Counted from the stretch's first letter, positions 27,760 through 36,727 are shown. The stretch is DNA of 64,000 nucleotides from Chitinophagaceae bacterium DXS (GCA_030345135.1 CP128386.1:279129-343128), one strand, 5' to 3'. Numbers and translations are program-made. The notes: a model not told the origin generated them from the letters alone.

Positions 27760-28534
27760 GGTAATGTGCGAATGTGCAGATGGGCGAATGTGCAAATGGC
27801 GGTAAAGTGGATAAGTGAAAATTCCTGCCCGATTGACATCATGGAGGCGGGGACATTGAAAATGACAATGGTAATGTGCGAATGTGCAGATGGGCGAATG
27901 TGCAAATGGCGGTAAAGTGGATAAGTGAAAATTCCTGCCCGACTGACATCACGGAGGCGGGGACAATTGAAAATGACTATGGTAATGTGCGAATGTGCAG
28001 ATGGGTGAATGTGCAAATGAGTGTAGTAATGGATAAGTGAAAATTCCTGGCGGACTGACATCACGGAGGCGTGGACATTGAAAATGACTATGGTAATGTG
28101 CGAATGAGCAGATGGGCGAATGTGCAGATGGCGGTAAAGTGGATAAGTGAAAATTCCTGCCCGACTGATATCATGGAGGCGGGGACATTGAAAATGACAA
28201 TGGTAATGTGCGAATGTGCAGATGGGCGAATGTGCAAATGGCGGTAAAGTGGATAAGTGAAAATTCCTGCCCGACTGACATCACCGAGGCGGGGACAATT
28301 GAAAATGACTATGGTAATGTGCGAATGTGCAGATGGGCGAATGTGCAAATGGCGGTAAAGTGGATAAGTGAAAATTCCTGCCCGACTGACATCACGGAGG
28401 CGGGGACAATTGAAAATGACAATGGTAATGTGCGAATGTGCACATGGGCGAATGTGCACATGGCGGTAATAATGGATAAGTGAAAATTCCTGGCCGACTG
28501 ACATCATGGAGGCGGCGACATTGAAAATGAATTG
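27760..28534. repeat. Seven-unit tandem array, 110/111-bp period
   Basis: Units start at 27760, 27870, 27981, 28092, 28202, 28313 and 28424. Each begins with five 8-nt words such as ATGTGCGA and ATGTGCAA in phase, then a GGCGGTAAAGTGGATAAG segment, then a core CCTGCCCG-ACTGACATCA-GGAGGCGGGG with inverted-type ends, and a short GAAAATGAC linker. Units differ by a few substitutions. The core resembles the palindrome at 19277-19306. Units are adjacent without unique spacers. Confidence 0.93.
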
Positions 28535-28580
28535 AAGCGAAGCTTATGAACTGCTGTAGTCTAATATAATTTTAATGACC

Positions 28581-28628
28581 GCACATTCGCACATTTGCAC
28601 ATATGCTCATTCGCACATTTGCATACAC
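28581..28628. repeat. Inverted octad array closing the tandem repeat
   Basis: Six 8-nt words in phase (GCACATTC, GCACATTT and variants), the reverse complement of the octads that open each 110-bp unit. It is followed by TTTTCAATTGTCAATTTTCC, the reverse complement of the sequence that opens the array at about 27745. The whole array is therefore bracketed by an inverted repeat. Confidence 0.8.
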
Positions 28629-28665
28629 ATATTTTCAATTGTCAATTTTCCATTGTAGTAAAACG

Positions 28666-28700
28666 AAAAAAGCCACTTTGCAATCGCAAAATGGCTTTTT
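28666..28700 (-). terminator. Terminator after gldJ
   Basis: AAAAAGCCA and TGGCTTTTT with an inner TTTGC/GCAAA extension form a long stem. It lies just beyond the minus-strand gldJ stop at 28717 and could work on both strands. Confidence 0.85.
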
Positions 28701-28716
28701 CTTATTTACCTTTTCC

Positions 28717-30264
28717 TTATCTCTTTTGTCTGCGTTTCGGGAAGAAGTTACCGGTTTTTGTTTTAGCGGCTGTTCCTTCAGGAGCTCCGTAATGCGTCAT
28801 GGCGCAACGGAAACCGATGGCATTGCTGCTCTGATCTTCTTCCATATAACGGCGCGTGCCGGGGCTTAACCAGTAAGGCATATCATTCCAGCTACCTCCT
28901 TTATACACTCTCGATTTATCGCTGATAAGTGTTGTGATGCCATAGCCATAGTTAACCTGGCTCAGGGAATCACCATCAAGGTAGTCGATAGCATAAGAAC
29001 GCTGGTAGTTCCTGCGGTTACGCAATGTGGAATCATTCTCAGGAATATATTTCATACGGCCAAGGCTGTCGCGAAGATTACCTTCGCCGCCGCTCACGTC
29101 GAGTTTTTTGAATACGTTACCACGATATGGGTTGAAATCGTCTTCTTCCAATCCTGTTGTAGGTCTGTAAACATCGGCTACCCACTCGCTTACGTTACCA
29201 CTCATGTTATAAAGACCAAATGCATTCGGGAAGAAAGATGTTACTTCAGAAGGTATTGCAGAACGGTCGTTCAAACCACCGGCAGTACCCATGTAGTCGC
29301 CATTACCACGTTTGAAGTTGGCAAGAAAAGCACCTTGCCATGCACCGTGCCTTGTAGATCTTAAGTTATCAAAGCCATCGTTTTGCCATGCATAAACCTG
29401 TTTGTTGGCAATCAACTCCTCACCCCTTTTCTTCTCACTCTTGCGCGGTTGAGGATTTGCGCTGATGTATGCCAGCGCGGCGTATTCCCACTCAGCTTCT
29501 GTAGGCAATCTGTAGTCAGGTAGTAAAATACCATCTTCGAATTTAACGGTAGTACGGGGGCGTCCCTGAGCATCTTTCAACGGATTCTTTTTAGGTTTAC
29601 CCGGAACTCCCTGGTATTCGCCCATTAAGTAAGATTTGGTATTAAAGTTTTCCTGTCCGCCACCATTTAACTCTTGCTTTAATACGTTTTTGTTCTGAAA
29701 GCCTTCGTTGATCAGTTCGATCTGGTTTACACGGTCGGTTCTCCAGATACAAAAGTCATGCGCCTGCTGCCAGGTTACACCTACCACAGGGTAGTAGTTA
29801 TAGGCTGGGTGACGGAAATAATATTCTACTATTGGTTCGTTATAGGCCAGTTCACTGCGCCAAACTAAAGTATCCGGCAAGGCATTTTTAACAACGGCAG
29901 CATATTGCGGATCGGAAAAAACGTTTTCCAGCCAGTATAAATATTCCCTGTAGTGAACGTTTGCTACTTCAGTTTTGTCTATAAAGAAAGAATTCACCGT
30001 AACGCGGCGGGGGATATTGTTCCAATCACCCATTACGTCTTCCTGCGATGCTCCCATTGTGAACGTACCACCCTGCACAAATACCAAACCCGGTCCGGTT
30101 TTGATGTCCTTTGCTTTCGGAACATAAAATCCTCCCTGGTTTTTATCATTGTAATTCCATCCTGTTACCGTGGATTTATCTTGTTTCTTATGAAAAAGAC
30201 TGCAAGAAGAAGCCAAGCTAAGCAGTAGAAGGGCCAGAATACTGTTTTTAAGTGTTTTTACCAT
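28717..30264 (-). CDS. gldJ: Gliding motility / T9SS lipoprotein GldJ
   Basis: Outer-membrane lipoprotein needed for gliding and for the type IX secretion system in Bacteroidota; members without gliding keep it for secretion. The 515-residue precursor has a lipobox ending at C21 (LASSC). The rest is a formylglycine-generating-enzyme (sulfatase-modifying factor) fold: GLVFVQGGTFTMG near residue 60, ADVYRPTTG and SRVYKGGSWND with GFRCAMTH near the C-terminus. The stretch VMGDWNNIPRRVTVNSFFID is characteristic of GldJ rather than GldK. It is divergent from porV. In Flavobacterium porU usually separates the two; it is absent here. Confidence 0.88.
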   Translation of the reverse strand: MVKTLKNSILALLLLSLASSCSLFHKKQDKSTVTGWNYNDKNQGGFYVPKAKDIKTGPGLVFVQGGTFTMGASQEDVMGDWNNIPRRVTVNSFFIDKTEVANVHYREYLYWLENVFSDPQYAAVVKNALPDTLVWRSELAYNEPIVEYYFRHPAYNYYPVVGVTWQQAHDFCIWRTDRVNQIELINEGFQNKNVLKQELNGGGQENFNTKSYLMGEYQGVPGKPKKNPLKDAQGRPRTTVKFEDGILLPDYRLPTEAEWEYAALAYISANPQPRKSEKKRGEELIANKQVYAWQNDGFDNLRSTRHGAWQGAFLANFKRGNGDYMGTAGGLNDRSAIPSEVTSFFPNAFGLYNMSGNVSEWVADVYRPTTGLEEDDFNPYRGNVFKKLDVSGGEGNLRDSLGRMKYIPENDSTLRNRRNYQRSYAIDYLDGDSLSQVNYGYGITTLISDKSRVYKGGSWNDMPYWLSPGTRRYMEEDQSSNAIGFRCAMTHYGAPEGTAAKTKTGNFFPKRRQKR

Positions 30265-30582
30265 TGTTAAAGCCGGTTTTACAGAATATGAACGGTAACA
30301 ATAAATATTTTATTGTTGCCAATCTTACATTTTGCGAATATAATGGATTTCAAAGATGCAAATCTAGGGGTGAAAATATTTAAATTTTAACAACATAGCA
30401 GGAAATAGTTGTACAGTTCTTGTTAAAGTGGCAAAAAAATAGCACATTTGTTCAACCAAAAAATCCTGACTACTAAATTAGTACATATTGACCTGATTTT
30501 TACCTGCACATTATTTACGATACTTAACCGGCTGCCAATAGCGTTACTTATTGGCTGACTTTAAATCAATTAAACACCAAGA
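30265..30582. promoter_or_regulatory. Divergent gldJ-porV control region
   Basis: This 318-base stretch separates two divergent T9SS genes. It contains a 27-base near-perfect palindrome at 30294-30320 (arms GGTAACAATAAA and TTTATTGTTGCC), a TAnnTTTG box for gldJ at 30359-30366 on the minus strand, and a 13-base perfect inverted repeat TACTAAATTAGTA at 30471-30483. The palindromes could be operators or leader hairpins; no known regulator is implied by sequence alone. Confidence 0.5.
30359..30366 (-). promoter_or_regulatory. Candidate -7 box for gldJ
   Basis: Minus-strand TAGATTTG matches TAnnTTTG. The leader to the ATG at 30264 would be about 90 bases and would contain the palindrome 30294-30320. 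Confidence 0.45.
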
Positions 30583-31722
30583 ATGAATAAGAAATTAATG
30601 AAATTTGCTGCAGGGCTGCTCGTGGGTTTTGTTTGTAGTTCTAATGTGGCATTTTCTCAATCCAATAACTCTATAAATGTTGTTACAACCGCGGTGCCCT
30701 TTCTCCGGATTTCTCCGGATGCCCGTGCAGGTGGTATGGGCGATGTAGGAATTTCAACTGCACCCGATGCCAGTTCAGGCTTTTACAATCTTTCAAAAGT
30801 ACCTTTTGCCAAAGCAAATTCAGGAATAGCACTTAACTATACGCCCTGGTTAAGAGATATTACCAAAGATGTGTACCTCGTTGCAGCATCCGGATATTAC
30901 AAGCTGGACGACGAGCAAGCTATAAACATGGGCGTCAGGTACTTTAATATGGGAAATATTGATTTTACCGACGCAATGGGAAATCCCATAGGATCGAGCA
31001 GGCCCCGCGAATTTGGTATTGACTTTGGCTACACGCGTAAACTTACCGACCGGTTGAGCATGGGAGTTGCGCTCAGATATATTAATTCAAGCCTGGCGAA
31101 AGGTATTACTGCAAATGGTGTTTCATACAAAGCCGGAACTTCAGTTGCGGGTGATATCTCTTTATATAACGACTTAAAAGATGAGAACGGACAAGGTTTT
31201 GCGTGGGGATTTGCAATAACCAATCTCGGATCAAAAATCGGGTATACTGATAATGCGATAACAAAAGAGTTTATTCCTGCAAACCTGGGGCTTGGTGGTT
31301 CTTATACCTGGGTAGTAGAAGAAACAAGTAAATTTTCGCTAACTGCAGACATCAACAAGCTGCTCGTTCCCGCAGCTCCTGTAATAACCGGCGATTCTGC
31401 GGTAGACAATGCTGCAATTAATGATTATCATAATATTGGGATCTTCTCCAGTTGGTTTAAATCTTTCAGCAACAATGCATATAGTATAGCGCTCGGAGCT
31501 GAGTTCAATTATAACGACCAGTTTTTTGCCCGTGCGGGTTATTATTACGAAACAAAAGAAGCCGGTGACAGAAGATATTTTACTGCTGGTGTAGGTGTAA
31601 AATACAATTTTATTGGTCTCAATTTTTCTTACCTGGCGCCTTCAGGAAATGGCGTTACACGTAACCCGTTATCTAATACACTCAGGCTGGGACTCACATT
31701 TGATCTGGACAAACAAGAATAA
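30583..31722 (+). CDS. porV: Type IX secretion outer-membrane protein PorV
   Basis: Outer-membrane barrel (FadL-like) that carries substrates and the PorU peptidase to the T9SS translocon and deacylates or shuttles cargo at the surface. The 379-residue precursor has a signal peptide (about 1-25, cleaved after FSQ). The mature start FLRISPDARAGGMGDVGIST is the hallmark of the PorV/LptO family, followed by SSGFYNLSK and repeated beta-strands, and the protein ends in LGLTFDLDKQE. It is divergent from gldJ. Together with gldJ and the PorP/SprF gene at 60.9 kb it shows that the organism uses T9SS. Confidence 0.92.
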   Translation: MNKKLMKFAAGLLVGFVCSSNVAFSQSNNSINVVTTAVPFLRISPDARAGGMGDVGISTAPDASSGFYNLSKVPFAKANSGIALNYTPWLRDITKDVYLVAASGYYKLDDEQAINMGVRYFNMGNIDFTDAMGNPIGSSRPREFGIDFGYTRKLTDRLSMGVALRYINSSLAKGITANGVSYKAGTSVAGDISLYNDLKDENGQGFAWGFAITNLGSKIGYTDNAITKEFIPANLGLGGSYTWVVEETSKFSLTADINKLLVPAAPVITGDSAVDNAAINDYHNIGIFSSWFKSFSNNAYSIALGAEFNYNDQFFARAGYYYETKEAGDRRYFTAGVGVKYNFIGLNFSYLAPSGNGVTRNPLSNTLRLGLTFDLDKQE

Positions 31723-31750
31723 TAAAGTTCAATTAGTTAAAAACTTTTAT

Positions 31751-31787
31751 GGAGCGAGGGTAGTTGTTACCTTCGCTCCTCTGTTTT
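31751..31787 (+). terminator. Terminator after porV
   Basis: GGAGCGAGGGTA and TTACCTTCGCTCC form a long stem with a single mismatch and a short loop, followed by CTCTGTTTTT. Confidence 0.85.
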
Positions 31788-31844
31788 TAGGCCATAAGCA
31801 AAGGGCGAAGCCTTTTTACTAACTACATATTAAACAAAAGTATA

Positions 31845-32321
31845 ATGAAAATACGCATTGGATTTGGCATTGACTTTCATAAACTGGTAGAAGAACGAGA
31901 CCTTTGGATTGGCGGCGTTAAAGTGCCACATACAAAAGGAGCTTTAGGACATAGTGATGCGGACGTATTACTGCATGCCATTTGTGATGCGCTGCTTGGG
32001 GCTGCCTGCCTTGGCGACATCGGTTATCATTTTCCTGATACTTCAGAAGAGTTCAAAGGAATTGACAGCAAAATATTATTAAAAAGGACAGTAGAGCTGG
32101 TTAAAGCGGAAGGCTATAATGTGGTTAATATTGATTCCTCTCTTTGTTTACAGGAACCCAAGATCAAACCCTTTATTCCTCAAATGCAACAGGTAATTGC
32201 GCAGATCGTCGGCATTTCAGATAAAGACGTCTCCGTAAAAGCCACTACTACCGAAAAAATGGGGTTTGTAGGGCGCGAAGAAGGGCTCGTTGCTTACGCT
32301 TCCGTATTATTGCAGGCGTAA
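31845..32321 (+). CDS. ispF: 2-C-methyl-D-erythritol 2,4-cyclodiphosphate synthase
   Basis: Fifth enzyme of the MEP isoprenoid pathway; releases CMP to form the cyclic diphosphate. The 158-residue, trimeric-type protein has zinc ligands D10, H12 (GIDFH) and H44, the GHSDADVLLHA stretch, and the C-terminal TTTEKMGFVGREEGL that builds the CDP pocket. The usual DVH is DFH here, a mild change. Another MEP gene, ispG, lies at 53-55 kb. It heads a rightward series ispF, dut, DUF4292 gene, EnvC-like gene. Confidence 0.96.
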   Translation: MKIRIGFGIDFHKLVEERDLWIGGVKVPHTKGALGHSDADVLLHAICDALLGAACLGDIGYHFPDTSEEFKGIDSKILLKRTVELVKAEGYNVVNIDSSLCLQEPKIKPFIPQMQQVIAQIVGISDKDVSVKATTTEKMGFVGREEGLVAYASVLLQA

Positions 32322-32381
32322 AACAGGAATGAAATCCGGTTTATGGGTTTTCACTACAAAACACTTTTTAAGCATTACAGA

Positions 32382-32828
32382 ATGAATAATCCCGTTTCAG
32401 TTAGAATAGTAAATACATCTGCCAACCCATTGCCTTCATATGCCACTTCCGGGTCTGCCGGAATGGATATCCGCGCAAACCTTATCGAATCGATCGTATT
32501 AAAACCACTTGAACGCGTTCTTGTTCCTACCGGCTTGTTTATGGAATTGCCTGAAGGATATGAAGCACAGGTAAGACCAAGAAGCGGTCTTGCGATCAAG
32601 CACGGAATTACCTGCCTGAATACGCCCGGTACCATTGATTCCGATTACAGGGGAGAAGTGAAAGTTATTTTGATCAACCTTTCTTCCGAAGATCATGAAA
32701 TTAGTCACGGAGACAGGATAGCACAGATGGTTATTCAAAAGGTGGACAGGGTGGAATGGTTATTGGTGGATGAACTTACTGAAACTGTAAGAGGAGAAGG
32801 TGGTTTCGGTCATACCGGGAAACTATAA
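32382..32828 (+). CDS. dut: dUTP diphosphatase
   Basis: Hydrolyses dUTP to dUMP, keeping uracil out of DNA and feeding dTMP synthesis. All five motifs of the trimeric dUTPase family are present in 148 residues: [18 protein letters not shown], the TIDSDYRGE substrate motif with its catalytic Asp, RIAQMVI, and the C-terminal [10 protein letters not shown] lid. The ATG at 32382 gives the standard start; an open stretch upstream to 32343 is not conserved-looking. It follows ispF by 60 bases. Confidence 0.96.
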   Translation: MNNPVSVRIVNTSANPLPSYATSGSAGMDIRANLIESIVLKPLERVLVPTGLFMELPEGYEAQVRPRSGLAIKHGITCLNTPGTIDSDYRGEVKVILINLSSEDHEISHGDRIAQMVIQKVDRVEWLLVDELTETVRGEGGFGHTGKL

Positions 32829-32873
32829 TGGCTTTTTGAAAATGAAACCTTAATCAAGAAAAGAATCATTTGA

Positions 32874-33692
32874 ATGAGAGTAGTTTGTTATATAATGGCC
32901 GGTATTGTGGTTTTAGCATCTTGCAGGCCTGCCAAAAAGGTGCAGCGAATAGAGAATGCAATTTCAAAAAAAGATACATCACAGACTGTTTTTATAAAGC
33001 CGGAAGAAAAGGTAGATTCTATAGTCCTTATCAAGAATATTATATCCTCAGTTCAAAAGAATAAGATCGACTTTAAAACGTTTAGCGCAAAGATTAAAGT
33101 TGAATATGAAGGCAAAAACGGCAGCGATCAGGCAACAGCCAACATCCGCATGCAAAAAGACAGCCTGATATGGATTTCACTTACCGGCCCGTTAGGCATT
33201 GAGGGGTTCCGGTTGCTGGTGGATAAGGACAGCGTGCAACTGATGAACAAACTAAAAAAGACGGTTCAATACAGGAGTATCAGCTACCTGCAGGAGCTGT
33301 CTGAAGTACCGCTGAATTTTTATAATCTGCAGGATCTGATAGTTGGAAATCCGATTTTTCTGGATAGCAATATTGTATCCTATCGCAATAATGGAAGGGA
33401 ATTGCTCGTAATGATAATGGGTAAGCTTTTTAAAAACCTGGTGACGTTTGATACAAGCGACTACCGGATTCTTCATAGTAAGCTTGACGATGTTAACACG
33501 GTCCGTAACCGTACCTGTGACATTACCTACGAAGACTTTGAAAGGGTGGATCAGTTCCTTTTTTCAAAATTCCGCCGCATTTCGGTTGCGGAAAAATCGA
33601 AATTGGATATAAATCTTACTTATAAGCAGTTTGAGTTTAATAAACCTCAGACCTTTCCTTTTGCTATAGGTAAAAATTATAAAGTGAGATAA
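32874..33692 (+). CDS. DUF4292 lipoprotein
   Basis: A 272-residue predicted outer-membrane lipoprotein: hydrophobic signal followed by lipobox LASC at C17. The body fits the DUF4292 family, with a LolA/LolB-like pattern of curved beta-strands (IKVEYEGKNG, IWISLTGPLGIEGFRLLVDKDSVQLMNK, LDINLTYKQFEFNKPQTFPF). Such a fold suggests lipid or lipoprotein carriage, but no function is proved. It lies 45 bases after dut and 60 before the EnvC-like gene; DUF4292 genes commonly accompany EnvC-like genes in Bacteroidota, which points to a role in envelope assembly or division. Confidence 0.8.
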   Translation: MRVVCYIMAGIVVLASCRPAKKVQRIENAISKKDTSQTVFIKPEEKVDSIVLIKNIISSVQKNKIDFKTFSAKIKVEYEGKNGSDQATANIRMQKDSLIWISLTGPLGIEGFRLLVDKDSVQLMNKLKKTVQYRSISYLQELSEVPLNFYNLQDLIVGNPIFLDSNIVSYRNNGRELLVMIMGKLFKNLVTFDTSDYRILHSKLDDVNTVRNRTCDITYEDFERVDQFLFSKFRRISVAEKSKLDINLTYKQFEFNKPQTFPFAIGKNYKVR

Positions 33693-33696
33693 TATT

Positions 33697-33704
33697 TACT
33701 TTTG
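33697..33704 (+). promoter_or_regulatory. Candidate -7 box for the EnvC-like gene
   Basis: TACTTTTG matches TAnnTTTG 48 bases before the start, just after the DUF4292 stop. No -33 TTTG is visible. Confidence 0.4.
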
Positions 33705-33752
33705 ATTAGCGTTAAAATTCTGAAATTACATTGTGACTAAATCCTGCATCTA

Positions 33753-35195
33753 ATGATAAGGAAGATAATTTTTTCATTTTTGGTCTTGATAATGTCTGCC
33801 CAGTTACATGCTCAGCAGACCAAAGAAGAAATTCAAAAAAAGCAGCAAGATCTGCAAAGGGAAATTGAGGACTTAAACAGAAGTCTGCAGGAAACAAAGA
33901 ATAACAAGAAACAATCTCTCAGCCAGTATACATTATTGCAACGCAAGATCAGGGCGCGTGAGGACCTCGTGAATAACCTGAATAAGGAAATGCACAAGAT
34001 TGACGATGAAATTTATTCAGCCAATCTGGATATCTACAGGTACAAGAAAGAATTGGATACGCTAAAGGATAACTACGCGAAAAGTCTTGTTTTTGCATAT
34101 AAAAACCGTAGCAATTACGATTATCTCAACTTCCTTTTCTCGGCTACAAGTTTCAATGACGCGATAAAAAGGATAGCTTATCTGAAAAGCTATCGCCAGT
34201 ATAGAGAAACGCAGGTAAGCAACATTTTGAAGACTCAGCAAGTGCTGCAGCAAAAAACTGTACAGCTGGCCTCAAGCAAGAATGATAAAAACCGTAACAT
34301 AGGGGAACAGAACAAACAATTAAAAGTGCTGCAGGATGACCGGACAGAGGTTAATGATGTGCTCTCCAAATTGAAAAGTGATGAAAAAAATATAGCCGCA
34401 CAGATAAAGGATAGGGAAAGAACGAGAAGTAAACTTCAACTTGCATTAAGAACAATCATCAATAAAGAAATTGCCGAAGCAAAGAAGAGAGAACAGGAGA
34501 GACTGGAACGTGAGCGTATAGCCAGGCAGGAAGCAGAACGGAAGCGCAAGCTGCTTGAGCAACAACAGCAGCTGGCTAAGCAAAAGCAGGCGGCAGATGC
34601 CGCGGCTGCTGCAAAAACAAATAACGAAAGTAAAACGACGGTTCCCGAAACAAAAGAAAATAATGCTCCTGTTGCCAAAAATGACAAGCCAGCTACAACA
34701 AATGAAGTGGCAAGTAATGTTACTGCTCCGGCGAGGCCAGACAGGACATATAGTCCATTGGAATCTACTACTGAAGGGTTGACCCAATCGCTGAATTTTG
34801 AGAATGGCAGAGGACGCTTACCATGGCCGGCTGATGCTGGCTTTGTGGCAGTTCACTTTGGCGTTTACCAGATACCCGGAACTAATTTGCGCGGAAACAG
34901 CGATGGAATTGATATTTCAATGAATGTAGGTGCTACAATTAAAGCAGTGGCAGATGGAGAAGTCTCTACAATTGTGGACCTCGATAACCAGACGGTAGTG
35001 GTTCGCCATGGTAAATACTTTACTACTTACAGCAATCTTTCTTCTGTTAGTGTTTCAAAAGGTCAGCATGTGAAGGCCGGTACCGTTATTGGGCGTGTTG
35101 CTGCCGGAAGTGACGGAGAAGGATTGTTAACTTTTATGGTTACGAATGATAAGGGAAGCAATCTTAATCCGGAACTTTGGTTGAGAAGAAAGTAA
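33753..35195 (+). CDS. EnvC-like murein hydrolase activator, degenerate LytM domain
   Basis: A 480-residue periplasmic protein with a signal peptide (about 1-20), two long coiled-coil segments (about 22-110 and 150-280), a low-complexity linker rich in Ala, Gln, Thr and Pro, and a C-terminal LytM/M23 domain (about 356-480). The zinc and catalytic residues of active M23 peptidases are not kept: the first ligand His is Ser383 (GNSDGID), the YxHL histidine is Asn428, and the final LHFxI histidine is Thr460; only Asp387 remains. This is the EnvC pattern, a catalytically dead activator of amidases at the division septum. A good terminator follows. Confidence 0.88.
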   Translation: MIRKIIFSFLVLIMSAQLHAQQTKEEIQKKQQDLQREIEDLNRSLQETKNNKKQSLSQYTLLQRKIRAREDLVNNLNKEMHKIDDEIYSANLDIYRYKKELDTLKDNYAKSLVFAYKNRSNYDYLNFLFSATSFNDAIKRIAYLKSYRQYRETQVSNILKTQQVLQQKTVQLASSKNDKNRNIGEQNKQLKVLQDDRTEVNDVLSKLKSDEKNIAAQIKDRERTRSKLQLALRTIINKEIAEAKKREQERLERERIARQEAERKRKLLEQQQQLAKQKQAADAAAAAKTNNESKTTVPETKENNAPVAKNDKPATTNEVASNVTAPARPDRTYSPLESTTEGLTQSLNFENGRGRLPWPADAGFVAVHFGVYQIPGTNLRGNSDGIDISMNVGATIKAVADGEVSTIVDLDNQTVVVRHGKYFTTYSNLSSVSVSKGQHVKAGTVIGRVAAGSDGEGLLTFMVTNDKGSNLNPELWLRRK

Positions 35196-35212
35196 TCAAA
35201 TTCTTATAAATT

Positions 35213-35244
35213 AAAAAGGAGTGTCAGAGATGGCACTCCTTTTT
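35213..35244 (+). terminator. Terminator after the EnvC-like gene
   Basis: AAAAAGGAGTG and CACTCCTTTTT form a perfect 11-bp stem around a ten-base loop. It begins 18 bases after the stop. Confidence 0.92.
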
Positions 35245-35334
35245 AATGCGATAAATTTTAATCTCATTTTCTCGACGAATTACTTTGATCCGCCATTGAA
35301 AGCTATATATTTGTCGTTATAAAACCCTAACTAT

Positions 35335-35754
35335 ATGAAATCAAGACTGTGCTCGCTTCTCTTATTGTCTTTTCTAACAATAAGCTTTTACTCCTGTAAA
35401 AAAGATACCGACAAACCCTATCCAACGACTATTGAAGGATTGTGGATAGGAACTTATACGGTAAACGAACTGACGCAGGATCCGCAGTTTTACAGCTTTA
35501 GCATTAAACCTGGAGGTGATATCCTGGTTGAAGGTAAGGGCGGTGACGATGTAACTTATTATTCTGCCGGAACCTGGAAGTTATCAAACGACACGTTAAA
35601 AGCTGAGATTCACTCCATAAACGTCAACGTGAAAGTTACTCAGTCTCTTACAGCCATTTTTGATCCAATGAACAGGAAGCTTAAAAATGGCGTTTGGAAA
35701 GATATCGCAGGCGCAAGCCTGAGCGGTACGTTCCAAATGGATAAGGTTAAATAA
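35335..35754 (+). CDS. Small lipoprotein, lipocalin-like beta-sheet
   Basis: A 139-residue predicted lipoprotein with signal peptide and lipobox ending at C21 (FYSC), followed by KKD. The mature part begins with an IEGLWIGTYTV strand and continues with alternating strands (YSFSIKPGGDILVEG, YYSAGTWKLSNDTLKAEI, GVWKDIAGASLSGTFQM), similar to small lipocalin-like proteins of Bacteroidota. No catalytic motif is visible. It is a single-gene unit between two terminators. Confidence 0.7.
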   Translation: MKSRLCSLLLLSFLTISFYSCKKDTDKPYPTTIEGLWIGTYTVNELTQDPQFYSFSIKPGGDILVEGKGGDDVTYYSAGTWKLSNDTLKAEIHSINVNVKVTQSLTAIFDPMNRKLKNGVWKDIAGASLSGTFQMDKVK

Positions 35755-35795
35755 GAAACAGAATTACGATTTTTCTAATATTGAAACCTAAAATA

Positions 35796-35824
35796 AAAAT
35801 GTCCATAGTAATATGGACATTTTT
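35796..35824. terminator. Bidirectional terminator between converging genes
   Basis: AAAATGTCCATA and TATGGACATTTT form a perfect 12-bp stem around GTAA with A and T tails. It serves the lipoprotein gene on the left and the universal stress gene on the right. Confidence 0.9.
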
Positions 35825-35860
35825 ATTTACAGTGCTTATCAAAAGAATTTTCTGATTCGA

Positions 35861-36697
35861 TCATTCATGAATCACCATCAAAGGCACATGGCTGTGAAAC
35901 GCCAGCATTTTGGTGTGGCTGCGTCTGAACAAGCTATCAAATAATCCATGTTTCTTAGGAATAGTAATGATAATATCTGCATGTTTTTCCAGCACAAAAT
36001 TGTTGATGCCTTCGGTGAAATCGGGATTGTCAACAAAGTAATATTCAGGATTGTATCCTTGCAGCAATGTGTCCAGCATCAGGCTTTCAAAAGGAGTATC
36101 CGCGGTAAACTTCTTTTGTTCGTGATCTATATTTAATACCAGCAATTTTGCTTTTGTTGTATCAAGAAGTAGCTTGATAGGCTCAATCGGCGTAGTTTCT
36201 ACCACCTTCTTAAAGTCGCAGGCCAGCACAATTTGTTTAATAGGTGTGTATGTTGCTTCGGCCGGAACTATCACTACCGGGACATTTGTATTTTTCGCCA
36301 CGCTTATGGTTGTGCTGCCAATTAATACTTCTTTAGCTTTTCCGCCACCGGTTACGCCCATTACAATCAGATCAACGTTCAACTCTTTACATATATCATC
36401 AATGTTTTCTGATAATAAATTAAACTCACTCATCGCCTCGAAAACGAGTGTTCCGGAATTGGTTCTCTCTTTCAGGCCTTCAATAAAGTTCTGGATGTTT
36501 TCTTCGCTGGATTTTCTTATTTCATCAACACCGATCAGCTCAACCGGCGCTACCATTGCATCAACAACAACAGGTACCTGGTATGCATTATAAAAAATCA
36601 ATTTTGTCGCGCCGATTTGATTAGCTAATTGCACCGCATATTCAGAAGCGTTTCTGGCAACATCCGAAAAATCTGTAGGAACAAGGATGGTTTTCAT
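35861..36697 (-). CDS. Universal stress protein, two UspA domains
   Basis: A 278-residue tandem UspA protein. The first domain starts KTILVPTDFSDVARNASEYAVQLA and ends with a nucleotide-type loop GVTGGGKAKEVLIGSTTISVAKNTNVPVVIVP, with the GxxG-9x-G-S/T pattern that fits ATP binding. The second domain (from about residue 152) is divergent and lacks a complete loop. Such proteins respond to starvation or redox stress, usually in the cytoplasm. It is monocistronic with a TAnnTTTG box at 36728-36735. Confidence 0.9.
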   Translation of the reverse strand: MKTILVPTDFSDVARNASEYAVQLANQIGATKLIFYNAYQVPVVVDAMVAPVELIGVDEIRKSSEENIQNFIEGLKERTNSGTLVFEAMSEFNLLSENIDDICKELNVDLIVMGVTGGGKAKEVLIGSTTISVAKNTNVPVVIVPAEATYTPIKQIVLACDFKKVVETTPIEPIKLLLDTTKAKLLVLNIDHEQKKFTADTPFESLMLDTLLQGYNPEYYFVDNPDFTEGINNFVLEKHADIIITIPKKHGLFDSLFRRSHTKMLAFHSHVPLMVIHE

Positions 36698-36727
36698 AAC
36701 GTGTTCGTTTGTATTCTAAAATAAGCC

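Larger units (their letters stand above)
27738..28716. other. Non-coding region with tandem array
   Basis: From the end of the ABC exporter to the end of gldJ nearly the whole 980 bases are repetitive: the seven-unit array 27760-28534, an inverted octad tail at 28581-28628, and a terminator at 28666-28700. Open frames across the array exist on both strands only because the unit is close to 111 bases; alternating 110-base units shift the frame. Confidence 0.8.

Noticed and set aside
27741-28507. Repeat-encoded protein on either strand across the array
   Set aside because: Frames stay open only over 111-base units; 110-base units break the frame, there is no signal peptide or plausible start, and composition follows the repeat.
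27760-28534. CRISPR array
   Set aside because: The repeat unit is the whole 110/111 bases with no unique spacers, and no cas gene is present.
33753-35195. Active M23 endopeptidase
   Set aside because: The zinc-binding histidines are replaced by Ser, Asn and Thr.
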